The position numbers and the translations under genes are program-made. 33,293 nucleotides of DNA from a virus, in the IMG/VR virus record IMGVR_UViG_3300049446_000003, positions 1 to 33,293 of that record. One strand, written 5' to 3'. How positions within the stretch are numbered: the first letter of the stretch is position 1; each line of letters opens with the position of its first letter. Positions 7,815-15,473 of the stretch are shown here, piece by piece. The notes beneath the pieces are model-generated. The model did no database searches, was not told the origin of the DNA, and saw nothing but the letters and a program-made list of their open reading frames with translations.

Positions 7815-8159
7815 TCAGCCTCCCGTCACTGGCTGGAGCATCAGCGGGGAGCCCGCCGAGTACCAGGTGATCGTGATAGGCCGGCACACCGCGCAGTCCG
7901 GGTTATCTGCGCCGCAGTCACCGTCATGGTCGGCGCCCGGGACGCCGGCCAGCGCCAGGGGATGACCCGCGTTCGCGGCCCGCCCGTGGTGATGATCCAC
8001 CTGGCAGCACCCAGACCCCGGCGGGCAGATGACCAGCGCGTCAAGGTCAGCGCCCGGGCAGCCCGACAGGTGCGCGCCGGTGACGGCGGCGCACTCAGGC
8101 GCGCAGTCCGGCACGAGCGCCTCGGTGCCGCACCCGCCGCATCTCAGGTGAATCGCCAT
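7815..8159 (-). CDS. Cys/His-rich protein in the structural operon
   Basis: A 114-residue protein starting at ATG 8159 with a clear GGGAGGA ribosome-binding site. It opens MAIHLRCGGCGTEALVPDC and carries many Cys and His residues: C7/C10 (CGGC), PDCAPEC, SGCPG, ICPPGSGCCQVDHHH, DGDCGADNPDCAVC. The C-terminal part (PITITWYSAGSPLML) is a beta strand-like segment. The cysteines suggest one or more zinc sites. A zinc-rich protein is unexpected between capsid and fibre genes; it may be a small capsid-associated or fold-assisting protein. No family is recognised. Confidence 0.65.
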   Translation of the reverse strand: MAIHLRCGGCGTEALVPDCAPECAAVTGAHLSGCPGADLDALVICPPGSGCCQVDHHHGRAANAGHPLALAGVPGADHDGDCGADNPDCAVCRPITITWYSAGSPLMLQPVTGG

Positions 8160-8196
8160 TCAGTCCTCCCTTGCCAGCCGGCCGCCGGGACGTAGG

Positions 8197-8529
8197 TCAC
8201 GCCCTCGCCTGGATGAAAATCGTCGTCACCGTCGCGTTCGAGACCGTCTGGATCACCCGGAACCGCACAAACGGGTGCTGCACCACGAACACCGTCCCCG
8301 CCACCCCGGTCGAGGCCACCACGGCGGGCGTGTACGGCATGGTCGAGTCCAGCGTCGCGCCGTCGAAGCTGCCCTCGATGGTGAACGTGGTCGTGCCGGT
8401 GGTGAACACCGCCGACAGCAGCAGCGACGTATACCCCGTGGTGTCGAACCACACCGTCACCAGCGGCGACGCGGCCGTCGTCAGGGCGGTCGCGTTCGCC
8501 CATACCTTGTCACCGGGCGGAGTCGGCAC
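8197..8529 (-). CDS. Small beta-rich structural protein
   Basis: A 110-residue protein starting at GTG 8529 (VPTPPGDKVWANATALTT). It is rich in Thr, Val and aromatic residues with strands VTVWFDTTGYTSLLLSAVF, TTFTIEGSFDG and HPFVRFRVIQTVSN. The sandwich-like pattern F-T-I-E-G-S-F-D-G is common in phage head decoration and tail accessory proteins. It lies two genes after the capsid gene, which favours a capsid decoration role. No ribosome-binding site of good strength is visible, so it is probably coupled to the gene before it. Confidence 0.65.
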   Translation of the reverse strand: MPTPPGDKVWANATALTTAASPLVTVWFDTTGYTSLLLSAVFTTGTTTFTIEGSFDGATLDSTMPYTPAVVASTGVAGTVFVVQHPFVRFRVIQTVSNATVTTIFIQARA

Positions 8530-8535
8530 TGCGGC

Positions 8536-8754
8536 CTACTTCCGCGCCGCGGCGGCCCTGGCCGGGGCCTTCGCCGGGGGCTCCGGCTCTGGCTCCACCA
8601 GTTCCCAGTCGACCTTCATCGGCTCGAACAGGGCCTCGCGGCCCTTCAGGATCGGGTGACCCGCCCGCGCGGTCTGCCCGGCGGTGATGTACACGTTGCC
8701 GCCCTCGAACTCGGTCAGCACCGACTCGACGGCCACGAGAATGTCTCCGGCCAT
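8536..8754 (-). CDS. Small protein following the major capsid gene
   Basis: A 72-residue protein (MAGDILVAVESVLTEFEGG) with an AAAGGAAA ribosome-binding site upstream of ATG 8754. Residues 1-50 predict a small beta fold (NVYITAGQTARAGHPILKG, ALFEPMKVDWELV), followed by a Glu/Pro then Ala/Lys/Arg tail. The short fold immediately after the capsid gene fits a small head accessory or joining protein. It shares its overall plan with the product at 926-1141. No family is recognised with confidence. Confidence 0.7.
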   Translation of the reverse strand: MAGDILVAVESVLTEFEGGNVYITAGQTARAGHPILKGREALFEPMKVDWELVEPEPEPPAKAPARAAAARK

Positions 8755-8784
8755 GATCAGGTTTCCTTTCCCGGCCTCGCCGTA

Positions 8785-11379
8785 CTAGCCGACGACCAGC
8801 AGGCGGAAGGCATTGGGAATCAAAACGGTGCTGTTGTTCCGCCACCAGCAGTAATAGCCGCGCCTGCCGGTCGGGAACTGACCCTGCGCGGCGCCGAAGA
8901 CCGTCGGGACCAGCTCCATGTTCATCCCGACCCGGTCCACGATCAGGAACCCGTGGCCGAAGTCGCCCATCAGCAGCGGCTTGTCACCGGTCGCGTTGGT
9001 GGTGACCATGTCGGAATCCTCATAGGCGTCGTAGCCCCACAGCTGCCGCGGCTGGCCGAGCGACGGCCGGTTCCACGGGTCGGTCGCGAAGCCCGTCTGC
9101 GCGGCGAACAGGTTCCGGTACTTGTTGAACGTCGTCTTGCTGGCCAGGTAGGCCGCCAGCGCGCGGAACCGGGGCGCCATCGCCGACTCCAGCGTCTCGG
9201 GGTCCTTGAACGACAGGGTCGCCACGCCGCCGGTGCCGGTGATCAGCGAGCCGCCGGACTGCAGGGCGACGACACCGCCGGCGGTCACGCCGGTGCCGGG
9301 GCCGTTGGTGAACGACCCCGACTCCTCCACGTCCTTCGCGTCGGACAGCAGGCTCATCATCGAGGACTGCAGCCCCGTCCAGTCGCCTTCCAGCTCGACA
9401 GAGAACGGGATCCACCCCGACACCCGCTTGGGCTGCAGCGTCGGCTGCGCCAGGGTCGGGGAGTTGTCCGTCTCAGCCGCGAACTCCGCCTTCCGCGACA
9501 CCACCACGCCCGTCGAGGTGACCAGGTCGAATTCCTTGCCGGTGATCCGCTCCACCCGGGAGATCTGCCGCAGCGGGTTGATCACCCCGTTCGTGGTCAG
9601 GATCACCGTCGGGTCCAGCTGGAACGGCACGGCGAACGACCCCGTGTCCGACTCGCCCAGGGCCAGGATCTCCGCGTCCCGGCCCGTCGTCGGCGGCCGG
9701 CCAGCGGCCAGCGCCCGGCCGAACACCCGCGAGTACTCCGGCGACCCGGTCGCCAGGATCCGCCGCGCCACCCACCCGGTCGTGTCATCAGCGATCGTGT
9801 CGAGCAGGCTCGCCGCGTTGGCCTGCGACGTCTCCCGCGACTTCGACCCCGGGAACCGGTGCTCCTCGATCGCCCGCAGCGCGTTGTCCCGGTACAGCGC
9901 CGGGAGATCCTCCGCATTGCGGGCCTGCTGCCGGATCGCGGCCAGGTCATAGATGTCATGCGACGGCCGCGACGCCGGCGCGCCGAACCGCTGCGACGGG
10001 GCGCCCTGGCCGTTCCCGTTCCCGCCGCCCTGCGGGCGGGACTGATCGTGGCTCGCGCCGTTCCCGCCGTGGACCTGCGCCAGCACCGCGTTGCGCGCGT
10101 CGACCGCGTCGAGGGCGGCCTGGTGATCGCGGCGCTCGGCGACCAGCTGGTCCCACTCGGCCTGCGTGTCGGGCGGGAGCACCGCCGCGGGGTAGGCGGC
10201 GGCGACCTCAGTCAGCCGGCCGCTGATGTCGGTGATCCTGGTCCGGCGCCCCTCGATGGTGAGAGCGCCCTGGGCGTCGGTCATGTTGTTCCTTCCGCTC
10301 GATGCTGTCGCATCGTCACTGGGGCTGATCGCCTTCATGTGCGCCTCAAGGTGCGCCCTGGCCGCGGCCTCGTTGGTCAGGCCGCTGGTCTGCGGCAGCC
10401 GGGCCAGCGCGTTCCGGGTCCCGTCGGGATCCGCCGGGCCGCCCGGGTGCGCGTGGTGCGGCAGCGCGTACGCCGCCTGGGTCTTCGGGTCGCCGTCCCT
10501 GCGGCCCGCGCAGATCGCCGCCAGCGCCGCCGCCGGGTCGTCGGCGGACGAGGCAGCCGACAGCGCCGCGCCGCCGTCCCACGCCAGGACCGGGCCCGCC
10601 GCGGCGCTGTTCGGGGTGGGATCCTCGGCCGGCGGCTGGCCGGGCACGGGCTTGCCGGGGACTGACTTCTTCTGCTTCCCGTCCGCGGTCCAGTGCGAGT
10701 GGTCGGTGTCGCCTTCCGGCGTCGAGTCGTCATCACCGTCACCGTCGGGATCCCACCGGGCATGGCCGGCGGCCATGATCCCGCCCCGCATCGCGGCGGA
10801 AGCGCCCGCGGGCGCAAGCGCGGGCTCGCGGGCCGTCCCGCAGATCCCGGTGATCAGCCCCGCCTCCAGCGCCTTCTCCGCGGTGAACCACGTCTCCGCC
10901 TTCATCACGCCACGCCAGTGGTCCGCGGTGCCGCCCGCCGTGTCCGCGTACACCTGCGCGATCTGCCCGGACACCATGTGCAGCCGGTCAACCATGTGCT
11001 GCAGGTCATCAGCGTTCCCGTCGATACCCGCCCACGCGTCATGCAGCATCAGCTGCGACGTCTTCGCCGCCCATCGCTTCTGGCCGGCCATCGCGATCAG
11101 CGACGCCGAACTCGCCGCGATCGAGTCAACGAAGGTCTCCACGCCCGGCCGGGCCACCAGCGCGTTATAGATCGCGTACGCCTCGAACACGTCGCCGCCG
11201 TCAGAGGCAATATGCACGTCGACCGGGCCATTCACCGCGCCAAGGTCCCGGATGAAATCCTTCGCGGACACGCCCCACATGCCGATCAGGTCGTACAAGA
11301 GGATCTGCGCCGGGCCAGCCGACTGGTTAGTGATCCGGTACCAGCCGTCGCCGCCGCTGCGATCGCGTGCCCTGGTCAT
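8785..11379 (-). CDS. Head maturation protease fused to HK97-fold major capsid protein
   Basis: One 864-residue reading frame encodes two head proteins. Residues 20-185 are a ClpP-like head maturation protease: ASDGGDV (59-64), Ser90 in IAASSAS, His113 in MLHDAW and Asp146 in YADTAGG form the likely triad. Residues 186-365 are an acidic linker plus a module with ALPHHAHPGG and ARAHLEAHMKAI, also seen in other phage proteases. Residues 366-500 are helical and probably act as the scaffold (delta) domain; 500-864 are an HK97-type capsid protein (GSFAVPFQLDPTVIL, VINPLRQISRVERITG, C-terminal GYYCWWRNNSTVLIPNAFRLL). It overlaps the portal stop by ATGA. A strong internal start at 10284 probably yields free capsid protein. 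Confidence 0.88.
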   Translation of the reverse strand: MTRARDRSGGDGWYRITNQSAGPAQILLYDLIGMWGVSAKDFIRDLGAVNGPVDVHIASDGGDVFEAYAIYNALVARPGVETFVDSIAASSASLIAMAGQKRWAAKTSQLMLHDAWAGIDGNADDLQHMVDRLHMVSGQIAQVYADTAGGTADHWRGVMKAETWFTAEKALEAGLITGICGTAREPALAPAGASAAMRGGIMAAGHARWDPDGDGDDDSTPEGDTDHSHWTADGKQKKSVPGKPVPGQPPAEDPTPNSAAAGPVLAWDGGAALSAASSADDPAAALAAICAGRRDGDPKTQAAYALPHHAHPGGPADPDGTRNALARLPQTSGLTNEAAARAHLEAHMKAISPSDDATASSGRNNMTDAQGALTIEGRRTRITDISGRLTEVAAAYPAAVLPPDTQAEWDQLVAERRDHQAALDAVDARNAVLAQVHGGNGASHDQSRPQGGGNGNGQGAPSQRFGAPASRPSHDIYDLAAIRQQARNAEDLPALYRDNALRAIEEHRFPGSKSRETSQANAASLLDTIADDTTGWVARRILATGSPEYSRVFGRALAAGRPPTTGRDAEILALGESDTGSFAVPFQLDPTVILTTNGVINPLRQISRVERITGKEFDLVTSTGVVVSRKAEFAAETDNSPTLAQPTLQPKRVSGWIPFSVELEGDWTGLQSSMMSLLSDAKDVEESGSFTNGPGTGVTAGGVVALQSGGSLITGTGGVATLSFKDPETLESAMAPRFRALAAYLASKTTFNKYRNLFAAQTGFATDPWNRPSLGQPRQLWGYDAYEDSDMVTTNATGDKPLLMGDFGHGFLIVDRVGMNMELVPTVFGAAQGQFPTGRRGYYCWWRNNSTVLIPNAFRLLVVG
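10282..10296 (-). promoter_or_regulatory. Internal ribosome-binding site and ATG for free capsid protein
   Basis: Read on the minus strand, GGAAGGA lies 5 nt before an in-frame ATG at 10284 (codon 366 of the fused frame, opening MTDAQGALTIEG). Initiation here would give a 499-residue scaffold-plus-capsid protein, the usual length for this family, in excess over the full fusion. The site is as strong as any start in the window. Confidence 0.65.
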
Positions 11380-12785
11380 CTGGCTCCGTTCCCGTTCGAT
11401 GGCAGTGCCGGCATCGGCGGGAAGCCCGAGCCCGCGGGATCCTGCTGCTGCGCGGCGGGGCCTTGCAGCTGGACGGAAAGCAGGCCCGAATGCTTCAGCT
11501 GCGACCAGTCGCTGTTCGCGACCGCCTTGATCACGCTCTCGGGGGTGAACCCGTCGCGGATCAGCGCCGTGATCGTCAGCGCCTCAGTGCTCTGGATCGT
11601 CGCCGCATCAGCCGCGTCAACCCGCATGAACGGGATCCGCGCGTCATACCACAGCGACACGCCGCCCTGGCCGCCGCTCTCCAGCGACCGGCCCTGCCGG
11701 TCCCGCGGCCGGTCCAGCACCGGCTCGAGCGCCCCCGCCGCCGCCGTCCACAGGTCCACCAGCGTCCCGTCAGAGAACCGGCGGCGCGCCGAGTCGAAAT
11801 TGCCCGCGTTCAGCGCCGAGCCCTCCAGGCCCTCCGCGAACCCGACCCACGACGGCGGCACGCCCGCCGCCGCGGCCAGCCGCGACTCGGCACGGCCCTG
11901 GATCGTCGCGTAATCCATGTCCTTGAAAGACGAGCCGACCGGAACCGGCTTCGCGCCGCCGCCCAGGTACAGCGTCCGGAACGCGTTCGCCACGCCGCGA
12001 TGCTCAGTCTCCAGCAGCTCCTTGAAATCCCGCACCGCGTCGATCGTCACGCCCGGGTCGAAGCTGATCGCGATGTTCGGCGTCGCGGCGTTCTCGAAGA
12101 ACCGCCACTTATGCTCCGTTGACGCCTGATCGCCCTGCAGTTCCCGCAGCACCGGCGTAATCCACGACTGGCCCAGGAAATGGCTGTCCGGGTCAGGGAC
12201 CGGCGCGTAATGGGCGACCTGCTGCGGGGTGAAGAACATCATCTTCCCGCCCGGCGGCACCCACAGGTAGCCCGCGACAACCGTGTCCGCGGCCATCGAC
12301 GGGTTCTCCGCGTCCTCCTGCGACCCCATGACGATGATCACCCACGACGGGTGCAGCCGGTGCAGCGTGGATGCCCTGCGCCGGACGTAGGCGTTCCCCG
12401 CCGTCGAGGCGTCCCACTCCATCCGCGTCAGCAGGCTGGAGGTCGTCCCGCCCGGCCACGGCCTCTCCAGCACGCCCAGCTCAGCGGTGCCGAACAGGTC
12501 ACCGGGCTGCGCCCCGGCCATCCGCGTCCACTGGAACCGGGTCTGCGCGAACACCTGCGCCCTGGCCAGGCACAGCGCGAACACCGGCCCCGACGTCTTC
12601 GCCGCGTGCGCCGCGGTGACGGAGATGCGCTCCTGGTCCAGCGTGCTATAGGTCGTCTGCAGCAGCGGGTACTGCATCCCGCCGTAGCTGAACCACGACG
12701 CGTACTCATCCATCGACAGCGACGCCCGCGGACGGCCCCGGACAGCGGCGAGCCGGGCGCTGACGCGGTCAACTACGCCCGGCAC
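11376..12785 (-). CDS. Portal protein (HK97/SPP1-type)
   Basis: A 469-residue protein starting at GTG 12785 with GGAGG five bases upstream. It shows the usual order of phage portals: an N-terminal wing (SLSMDEYASWFSYGGMQYP), AHAAKTSGPVFALCLARAQ, the central WDASTAGNAYVRRR and LHPSWV segments, then the crown/stem region HWRF-like EHKWRFFENAATPNIAISFD, AAAAGVPPSWVGF and a Gln/Pro-rich C-terminus. Portals form the dodecameric DNA channel and dock terminase. Its place between terminase and protease is canonical. The first 17 bases overlap the preceding small membrane protein gene. Confidence 0.88.
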   Translation of the reverse strand: MPGVVDRVSARLAAVRGRPRASLSMDEYASWFSYGGMQYPLLQTTYSTLDQERISVTAAHAAKTSGPVFALCLARAQVFAQTRFQWTRMAGAQPGDLFGTAELGVLERPWPGGTTSSLLTRMEWDASTAGNAYVRRRASTLHRLHPSWVIIVMGSQEDAENPSMAADTVVAGYLWVPPGGKMMFFTPQQVAHYAPVPDPDSHFLGQSWITPVLRELQGDQASTEHKWRFFENAATPNIAISFDPGVTIDAVRDFKELLETEHRGVANAFRTLYLGGGAKPVPVGSSFKDMDYATIQGRAESRLAAAAGVPPSWVGFAEGLEGSALNAGNFDSARRRFSDGTLVDLWTAAAGALEPVLDRPRDRQGRSLESGGQGGVSLWYDARIPFMRVDAADAATIQSTEALTITALIRDGFTPESVIKAVANSDWSQLKHSGLLSVQLQGPAAQQQDPAGSGFPPMPALPSNGNGAR

Positions 12786-13011
12786 GAGCCCTCCGGACCG
12801 CCTCGGCCTTCCGGGCCTCCTGCCAGCCCTCGGCCACCGCGCAGCCGCACCAGGCCAGCGCGAGCCACGCCACCGCGAACGTCTTGTACGCCAGCCAGCC
12901 CAGCCCGAGCAGCACCGACCCGAGCACCGCCAGGGCAGTGCGGCCCGGCCGGGCCTGCCGCGCCCGCGCCGTGATCGCGTCGACCGGGATGCGCTCGGTG
13001 ATGGCCGTCAC
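12769..13011 (-). CDS. Small membrane protein before portal
   Basis: An 80-residue protein starting at GTG 13011, overlapping the previous stop as GTGA. A basic N-terminal third (residues 10-25) is followed by one long hydrophobic stretch from about 26 to 60 (ALAVLGSVLLGLGWLAYKTF, AVAWLALAWCGCAVA), long enough for one or two membrane helices, and a basic tail (EARKAEAVRRARAGRS). A membrane protein in the packaging module is uncommon. Function unknown. Confidence 0.68.
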   Translation of the reverse strand: MTAITERIPVDAITARARQARPGRTALAVLGSVLLGLGWLAYKTFAVAWLALAWCGCAVAEGWQEARKAEAVRRARAGRS

Positions 13012-13142
13012 TGGCGGAAGTCCTCGTCGACAGGGACATGGACCAGCAGGCCCGAGGAGGCCTCCGCGACCCGCAGGGCCTCCGCCTCATCCAGGAACAC
13101 GCCGACGATCCCGCCGCCGTTGAGCACAAGCCAGGCCGTCAT
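13008..13142 (-). CDS. 44-residue protein between terminase and portal
   Basis: A short gene starts at ATG 13142 with AGGAGA eight bases upstream. The product opens MTAWLVLNGGGIVGVFLDE and ends VPVDEDFRQ. The sequence reads like one small beta-alpha-beta unit (WLVLNGGGIVGVFLDEAEA, then EALRVAEASSG, then LLVHVPVDE), a plan seen in many tiny phage proteins. Its stop overlaps the next gene as GTGA. Because it is so short, support comes from the ribosome-binding site, coding-like composition and exact overlap. Confidence 0.68.
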   Translation of the reverse strand: MTAWLVLNGGGIVGVFLDEAEALRVAEASSGLLVHVPVDEDFRQ

Positions 13143-13151
13143 GCTGGTCTC

Positions 13152-13742
13152 CTATTCCTGGTAGGCGTCGGGATTGCGCACCGGCAGCACGCCGCCCTGG
13201 TGCATGATCGGCACCCGCTCCGGGCCCGGGGTCAGGAAAAACGGCCGCGGCGGCGGGTGCAGCAGCGCCCACACCGCCAGCTCCGCCGCCATCAGCGGCG
13301 ACTGATCCACCGGAACCTTCCGCTCCAGCGCCGCGGCGCCCGCCAGCGGCCGGTCCATCGCGGCCCGGACGGCATCGGTCAGCTCCTTCTGGCCCAGGTG
13401 CGCCAGGTCCCCGGCCGCGATCATGTCGAGGAACTCGCCGTGCGCCACCGCCACGTCCCGCGCCGACGGCTCCAGCGCCACGATCCCGGCATCCTTCAGC
13501 GGCTTTACCAGCGTCACCGCCTGCGACTTGGGGTCAATCACGAACGCCAGCGGGCGGTACCGGGCCTTCAGCTGCACCAGCCGGCCCACCGCCAGCGACG
13601 GGTGACCCTGCGGCAGCCGCAGCTCCGCCACCACCCGGCCGCCCGGCTCACGCCACGCCGCCACGATCGAGCACAGCTGCCGGGATCCGGAAATCTCGGC
13701 TCCGAACGCCACGTCACCGGGAACGAACGCGCCCGCAGTCAC
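13152..13742 (-). CDS. Large terminase, nuclease half (separate gene)
   Basis: A 196-residue protein starting at GTG 13742, overlapping the ATPase stop as GTGA. It matches the RNase H-like nuclease domain normally fused to the terminase ATPase: VAFGAEISGSRQ (first strand, acidic residue Glu in place of the usual Asp), FVIDPKSQA (second acidic residue), then DLAHLGQKELTDAVRAA and DQSPLMAAELAVWALL (third acidic residue and closing helix). It would cut concatemeric DNA at packaging start and end. Being encoded apart from the ATPase is unusual. Confidence 0.78.
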   Translation of the reverse strand: MTAGAFVPGDVAFGAEISGSRQLCSIVAAWREPGGRVVAELRLPQGHPSLAVGRLVQLKARYRPLAFVIDPKSQAVTLVKPLKDAGIVALEPSARDVAVAHGEFLDMIAAGDLAHLGQKELTDAVRAAMDRPLAGAAALERKVPVDQSPLMAAELAVWALLHPPPRPFFLTPGPERVPIMHQGGVLPVRNPDAYQE

Positions 13743-14677
13743 GACGCCGGCCTCAGGCCCGGCTCCGCGCACGCCAGCCACGCATCCTGCCCGATCACGC
13801 CCCAGCCCGGCTTGGCAACCTCCGGCCACTGGCAGAGATAGGCACGGCGGAACTCGGCCAGCTCCATCGTCACGAAGTCAGCCGCCACCGTCTCCTCGCT
13901 GACCGTGATCCCCAGCGCCGGCATGCACCCGTACCACGTCGACCGGTCCCCCGGATCCGCGTCATCCGGCGCCGAGTAGCCGAAGTAGCACGCCGTGTCC
14001 GTCAGCCCGGACTCCGCCGCCTCCCGGCCGCCGCCTACCTTGCCGCGGAAATACGACGACAGCTCATTGCCCGCCGTCGACACCACCCACAGCTGCGCGT
14101 GGTCGCGGGTCATCATCGCGGGCCTCACTGCCTGCTCGATCGTGTCGTCCCGCTGCGCCCACGCCTCATCGATCACCGCCAGGTCCAGCGTGTCGCCGTG
14201 ATCGGAGGCCTCCGTCCCCGACGCCAGCATGATCATCGACCCGTTCGCGAACGTGAACGCCTCCGACCCGTAGCCCTTCCGGATGCCCATCACCTTGCGC
14301 AGGCCCGGTGACTTGCGGATCCGCGGCCACCACGCGTCAAGGAACCGGCGCCGCCCAGCCAGCCGCGTCTGCGCCGAGTAGCTGATCATCGTGCCCGGCT
14401 TCTCCAGCCCCCGCGCCACCATCAGCGACAGGATGCTCACCGACTTGCCCTGCTGCCGCGGCTCCTCGATCACCACCTGCCGGAACGCGGGCAGGCCGCC
14501 CCGGCCTACCTCAGTCCCGGTGGCGACGATCTGCAGCTGGTGCGGCATCAGGCCGCGGAAGCCCAGCGCGGTCGCCGTCCAGGCCACCTTCGGCGCGAAG
14601 CTGTCCCGGCCCGGCGACGCCGGGGTCGCCCACCTAGGCCTTGCTGAACCCGGCGAGAAACTCCGCGAGCTCGCCAT
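13739..14677 (-). CDS. Large terminase, ATPase half (separate gene)
   Basis: A 312-residue protein with start chosen at ATG 14677 (MASSRSFSPG), seven bases after GGGGAAG; it overlaps the small terminase by 44 bases. Motor motifs are visible: deviant Walker A EEPRQQGKS (71-79), Walker B DLAVIDEA (165-172) and the coupling motif WVVSTAGN (197-204). The chain ends at GQDAWLACAEPGLRPAS, the linker that in ordinary terminases leads into the nuclease domain. It powers DNA translocation through the portal. The missing nuclease is supplied by the next gene. Confidence 0.85.
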   Translation of the reverse strand: MASSRSFSPGSARPRWATPASPGRDSFAPKVAWTATALGFRGLMPHQLQIVATGTEVGRGGLPAFRQVVIEEPRQQGKSVSILSLMVARGLEKPGTMISYSAQTRLAGRRRFLDAWWPRIRKSPGLRKVMGIRKGYGSEAFTFANGSMIMLASGTEASDHGDTLDLAVIDEAWAQRDDTIEQAVRPAMMTRDHAQLWVVSTAGNELSSYFRGKVGGGREAAESGLTDTACYFGYSAPDDADPGDRSTWYGCMPALGITVSEETVAADFVTMELAEFRRAYLCQWPEVAKPGWGVIGQDAWLACAEPGLRPAS

Positions 14678-14933
14678 CGGCACTCTTCCCCATCAGCGAC
14701 TGCAGGGTCATCCGCAGCTCCCTGGCCAGGCTCGCGTTCCCCGGATCGGCATGGTGCGCCGCCGCTAGCCGCGCCGCGAGCAGCCTCATCTCAGCCTCCG
14801 GGTCCTGCGCGGGCGCGGCACCGGGCGGCGGCGCGGCCAGCTTCAGGGCCGCGCAGTCGCGGCGGCAGAGGGAGTGATCACCGGCGGCGTGGGCGCGCTT
14901 GCGGCGCGACCGCACCGCCTCGCTATCGGCCAT
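14634..14933 (-). CDS. Small terminase subunit
   Basis: A 99-residue protein starting at ATG 14933. The N-terminus (MADSEAVRSRRKRAHAAGDHSLC) is a basic DNA-contact region with a Cys/His motif seen in small terminases of actinobacterial phages. The remainder is helical: EMRLLAARLAAAHHADPGN, LARELRMTLQSLMG and a C-terminal EFLAGFSKA that could contact the large subunit. Small terminase binds the packaging site and stimulates the motor. It sits between a repeat-rich non-coding stretch and the ATPase gene, as expected. The ribosome-binding site is weak. Confidence 0.78.
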   Translation of the reverse strand: MADSEAVRSRRKRAHAAGDHSLCRRDCAALKLAAPPPGAAPAQDPEAEMRLLAARLAAAHHADPGNASLARELRMTLQSLMGKSADGELAEFLAGFSKA

Positions 14934-14968
14934 GGCACACCCGGAGTGATTACGTTGAGTGAAGGTCG

Positions 14969-14984
14969 CCCGCCACGTGGCGGG
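14969..14984. repeat. Perfect 16-bp palindrome
   Basis: CCCGCCACGTGGCGGG is identical to its reverse complement, centred on CACGTG. It lies 36 bp upstream of the small terminase start in the candidate cos region and could be a terminase, HNH or repressor contact site. Confidence 0.75.
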
Positions 14985-15005
14985 GGTGGTCCCGTACGGA
15001 CACAG

Positions 15006-15020
15006 ACGACTCGGAGTCGT
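15006..15020. repeat. 15-bp palindrome with a single central base
   Basis: ACGACTC and GAGTCGT flank a single G. One arm is also a copy of the GAGTCG direct repeat found twice more at 15082 and 15104, which suggests a protein-binding element. Confidence 0.7.
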
Positions 15021-15140
15021 ACTCGATGATCTTGGCCCGTCGCGACCCCTCCCCCCCATGGTCACGCCTGTTTTTCGAACAGAGTCGCGATGGCATGCCC
15101 GGGGAGTCGTTCGCGTTGCTAACGAGCTGGGTGGTGCTGC

Positions 15141-15473
15141 TCACCAGCGCCGCGAGGTGGGCAGCGGCACCGCAGTCACGCTGCGTGAGCTACGGCGTGC
15201 CAGGTTGCCGCGCGTCGCGCCGTCGCTGCGGTTGCAGTGCCGATGTTCAAGCCCGGCGTACCTGGTCTTGCCGCTGCCGTCGACGTGCCCGTAGTCGACG
15301 GCGGACACGCGCCGTCCGCTCCGGTCGCGCATCCACAGGTAGCGGATCGGCTGGCCGCACCGCGCGCATGGCTGGCCGGGCACGAACCTGGCGATGGCCG
15401 CGGCGCGTGCTGCCCTGTGTGCTGGGCCGTAGCCACGCTCAGCGGCGGGGCGCCGCGGGTACGTCCTGGCCAT
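15141..15473 (-). CDS. HNH endonuclease next to terminase
   Basis: A 110-residue protein, start placed at ATG 15473 because GTGAGG lies six bases upstream. It opens MARTYPRRPAAERGYG and shows the HNH plan: Cys36-x2-Cys39 (CARCG), AVDYGHVDG (Asp60, His63), then GLEHRHCNRSDGATRGN with His79, Cys80 and Asn81. Phage HNH enzymes beside terS nick DNA at cos and are needed for packaging in several HK97-like phages. It overlaps the preceding zinc protein gene by 35 bases. Upstream in-frame starts at 15479 and 15485 are possible but less well spaced. Confidence 0.82.
   Translation of the reverse strand: MARTYPRRPAAERGYGPAHRAARAAAIARFVPGQPCARCGQPIRYLWMRDRSGRRVSAVDYGHVDGSGKTRYAGLEHRHCNRSDGATRGNLARRSSRSVTAVPLPTSRRW

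Larger units (their letters stand above)
14934..15140. other. 207-nt non-coding stretch, candidate cos/packaging site
   Basis: No convincing gene covers this stretch between the HNH and small terminase genes. It holds a perfect 16-bp palindrome, a 15-bp odd palindrome, three GAGTCG direct repeats (15014, 15082, 15104), two GTCGCGA copies (15039, 15084), a run of seven C (15051-15057) and a small inverted repeat CTGTT/AACAG (15068-15082). Phages with an HNH gene next to terS commonly cut cos DNA in this interval, so it is the best candidate in the window. The exact nick positions cannot be read from sequence. Confidence 0.5.

Noticed and set aside
8275-10665. Very long plus-strand open frame, 796 residues
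   Set aside because: It is opposite the capsid gene and Arg/His-rich with no domain; the minus-strand product is an evident HK97 capsid protein.
13736-13745. Programmed frameshift joining the two terminase halves
   Set aside because: No slippery heptamer is seen near the junction; a proper GTG start in a GTGA overlap explains the arrangement better.
14950-15144. 64-residue minus-strand frame in the HNH-terS interval
   Set aside because: Composition is low-complexity and crosses palindromes; no ribosome-binding site; the interval looks like a DNA site rather than a gene.
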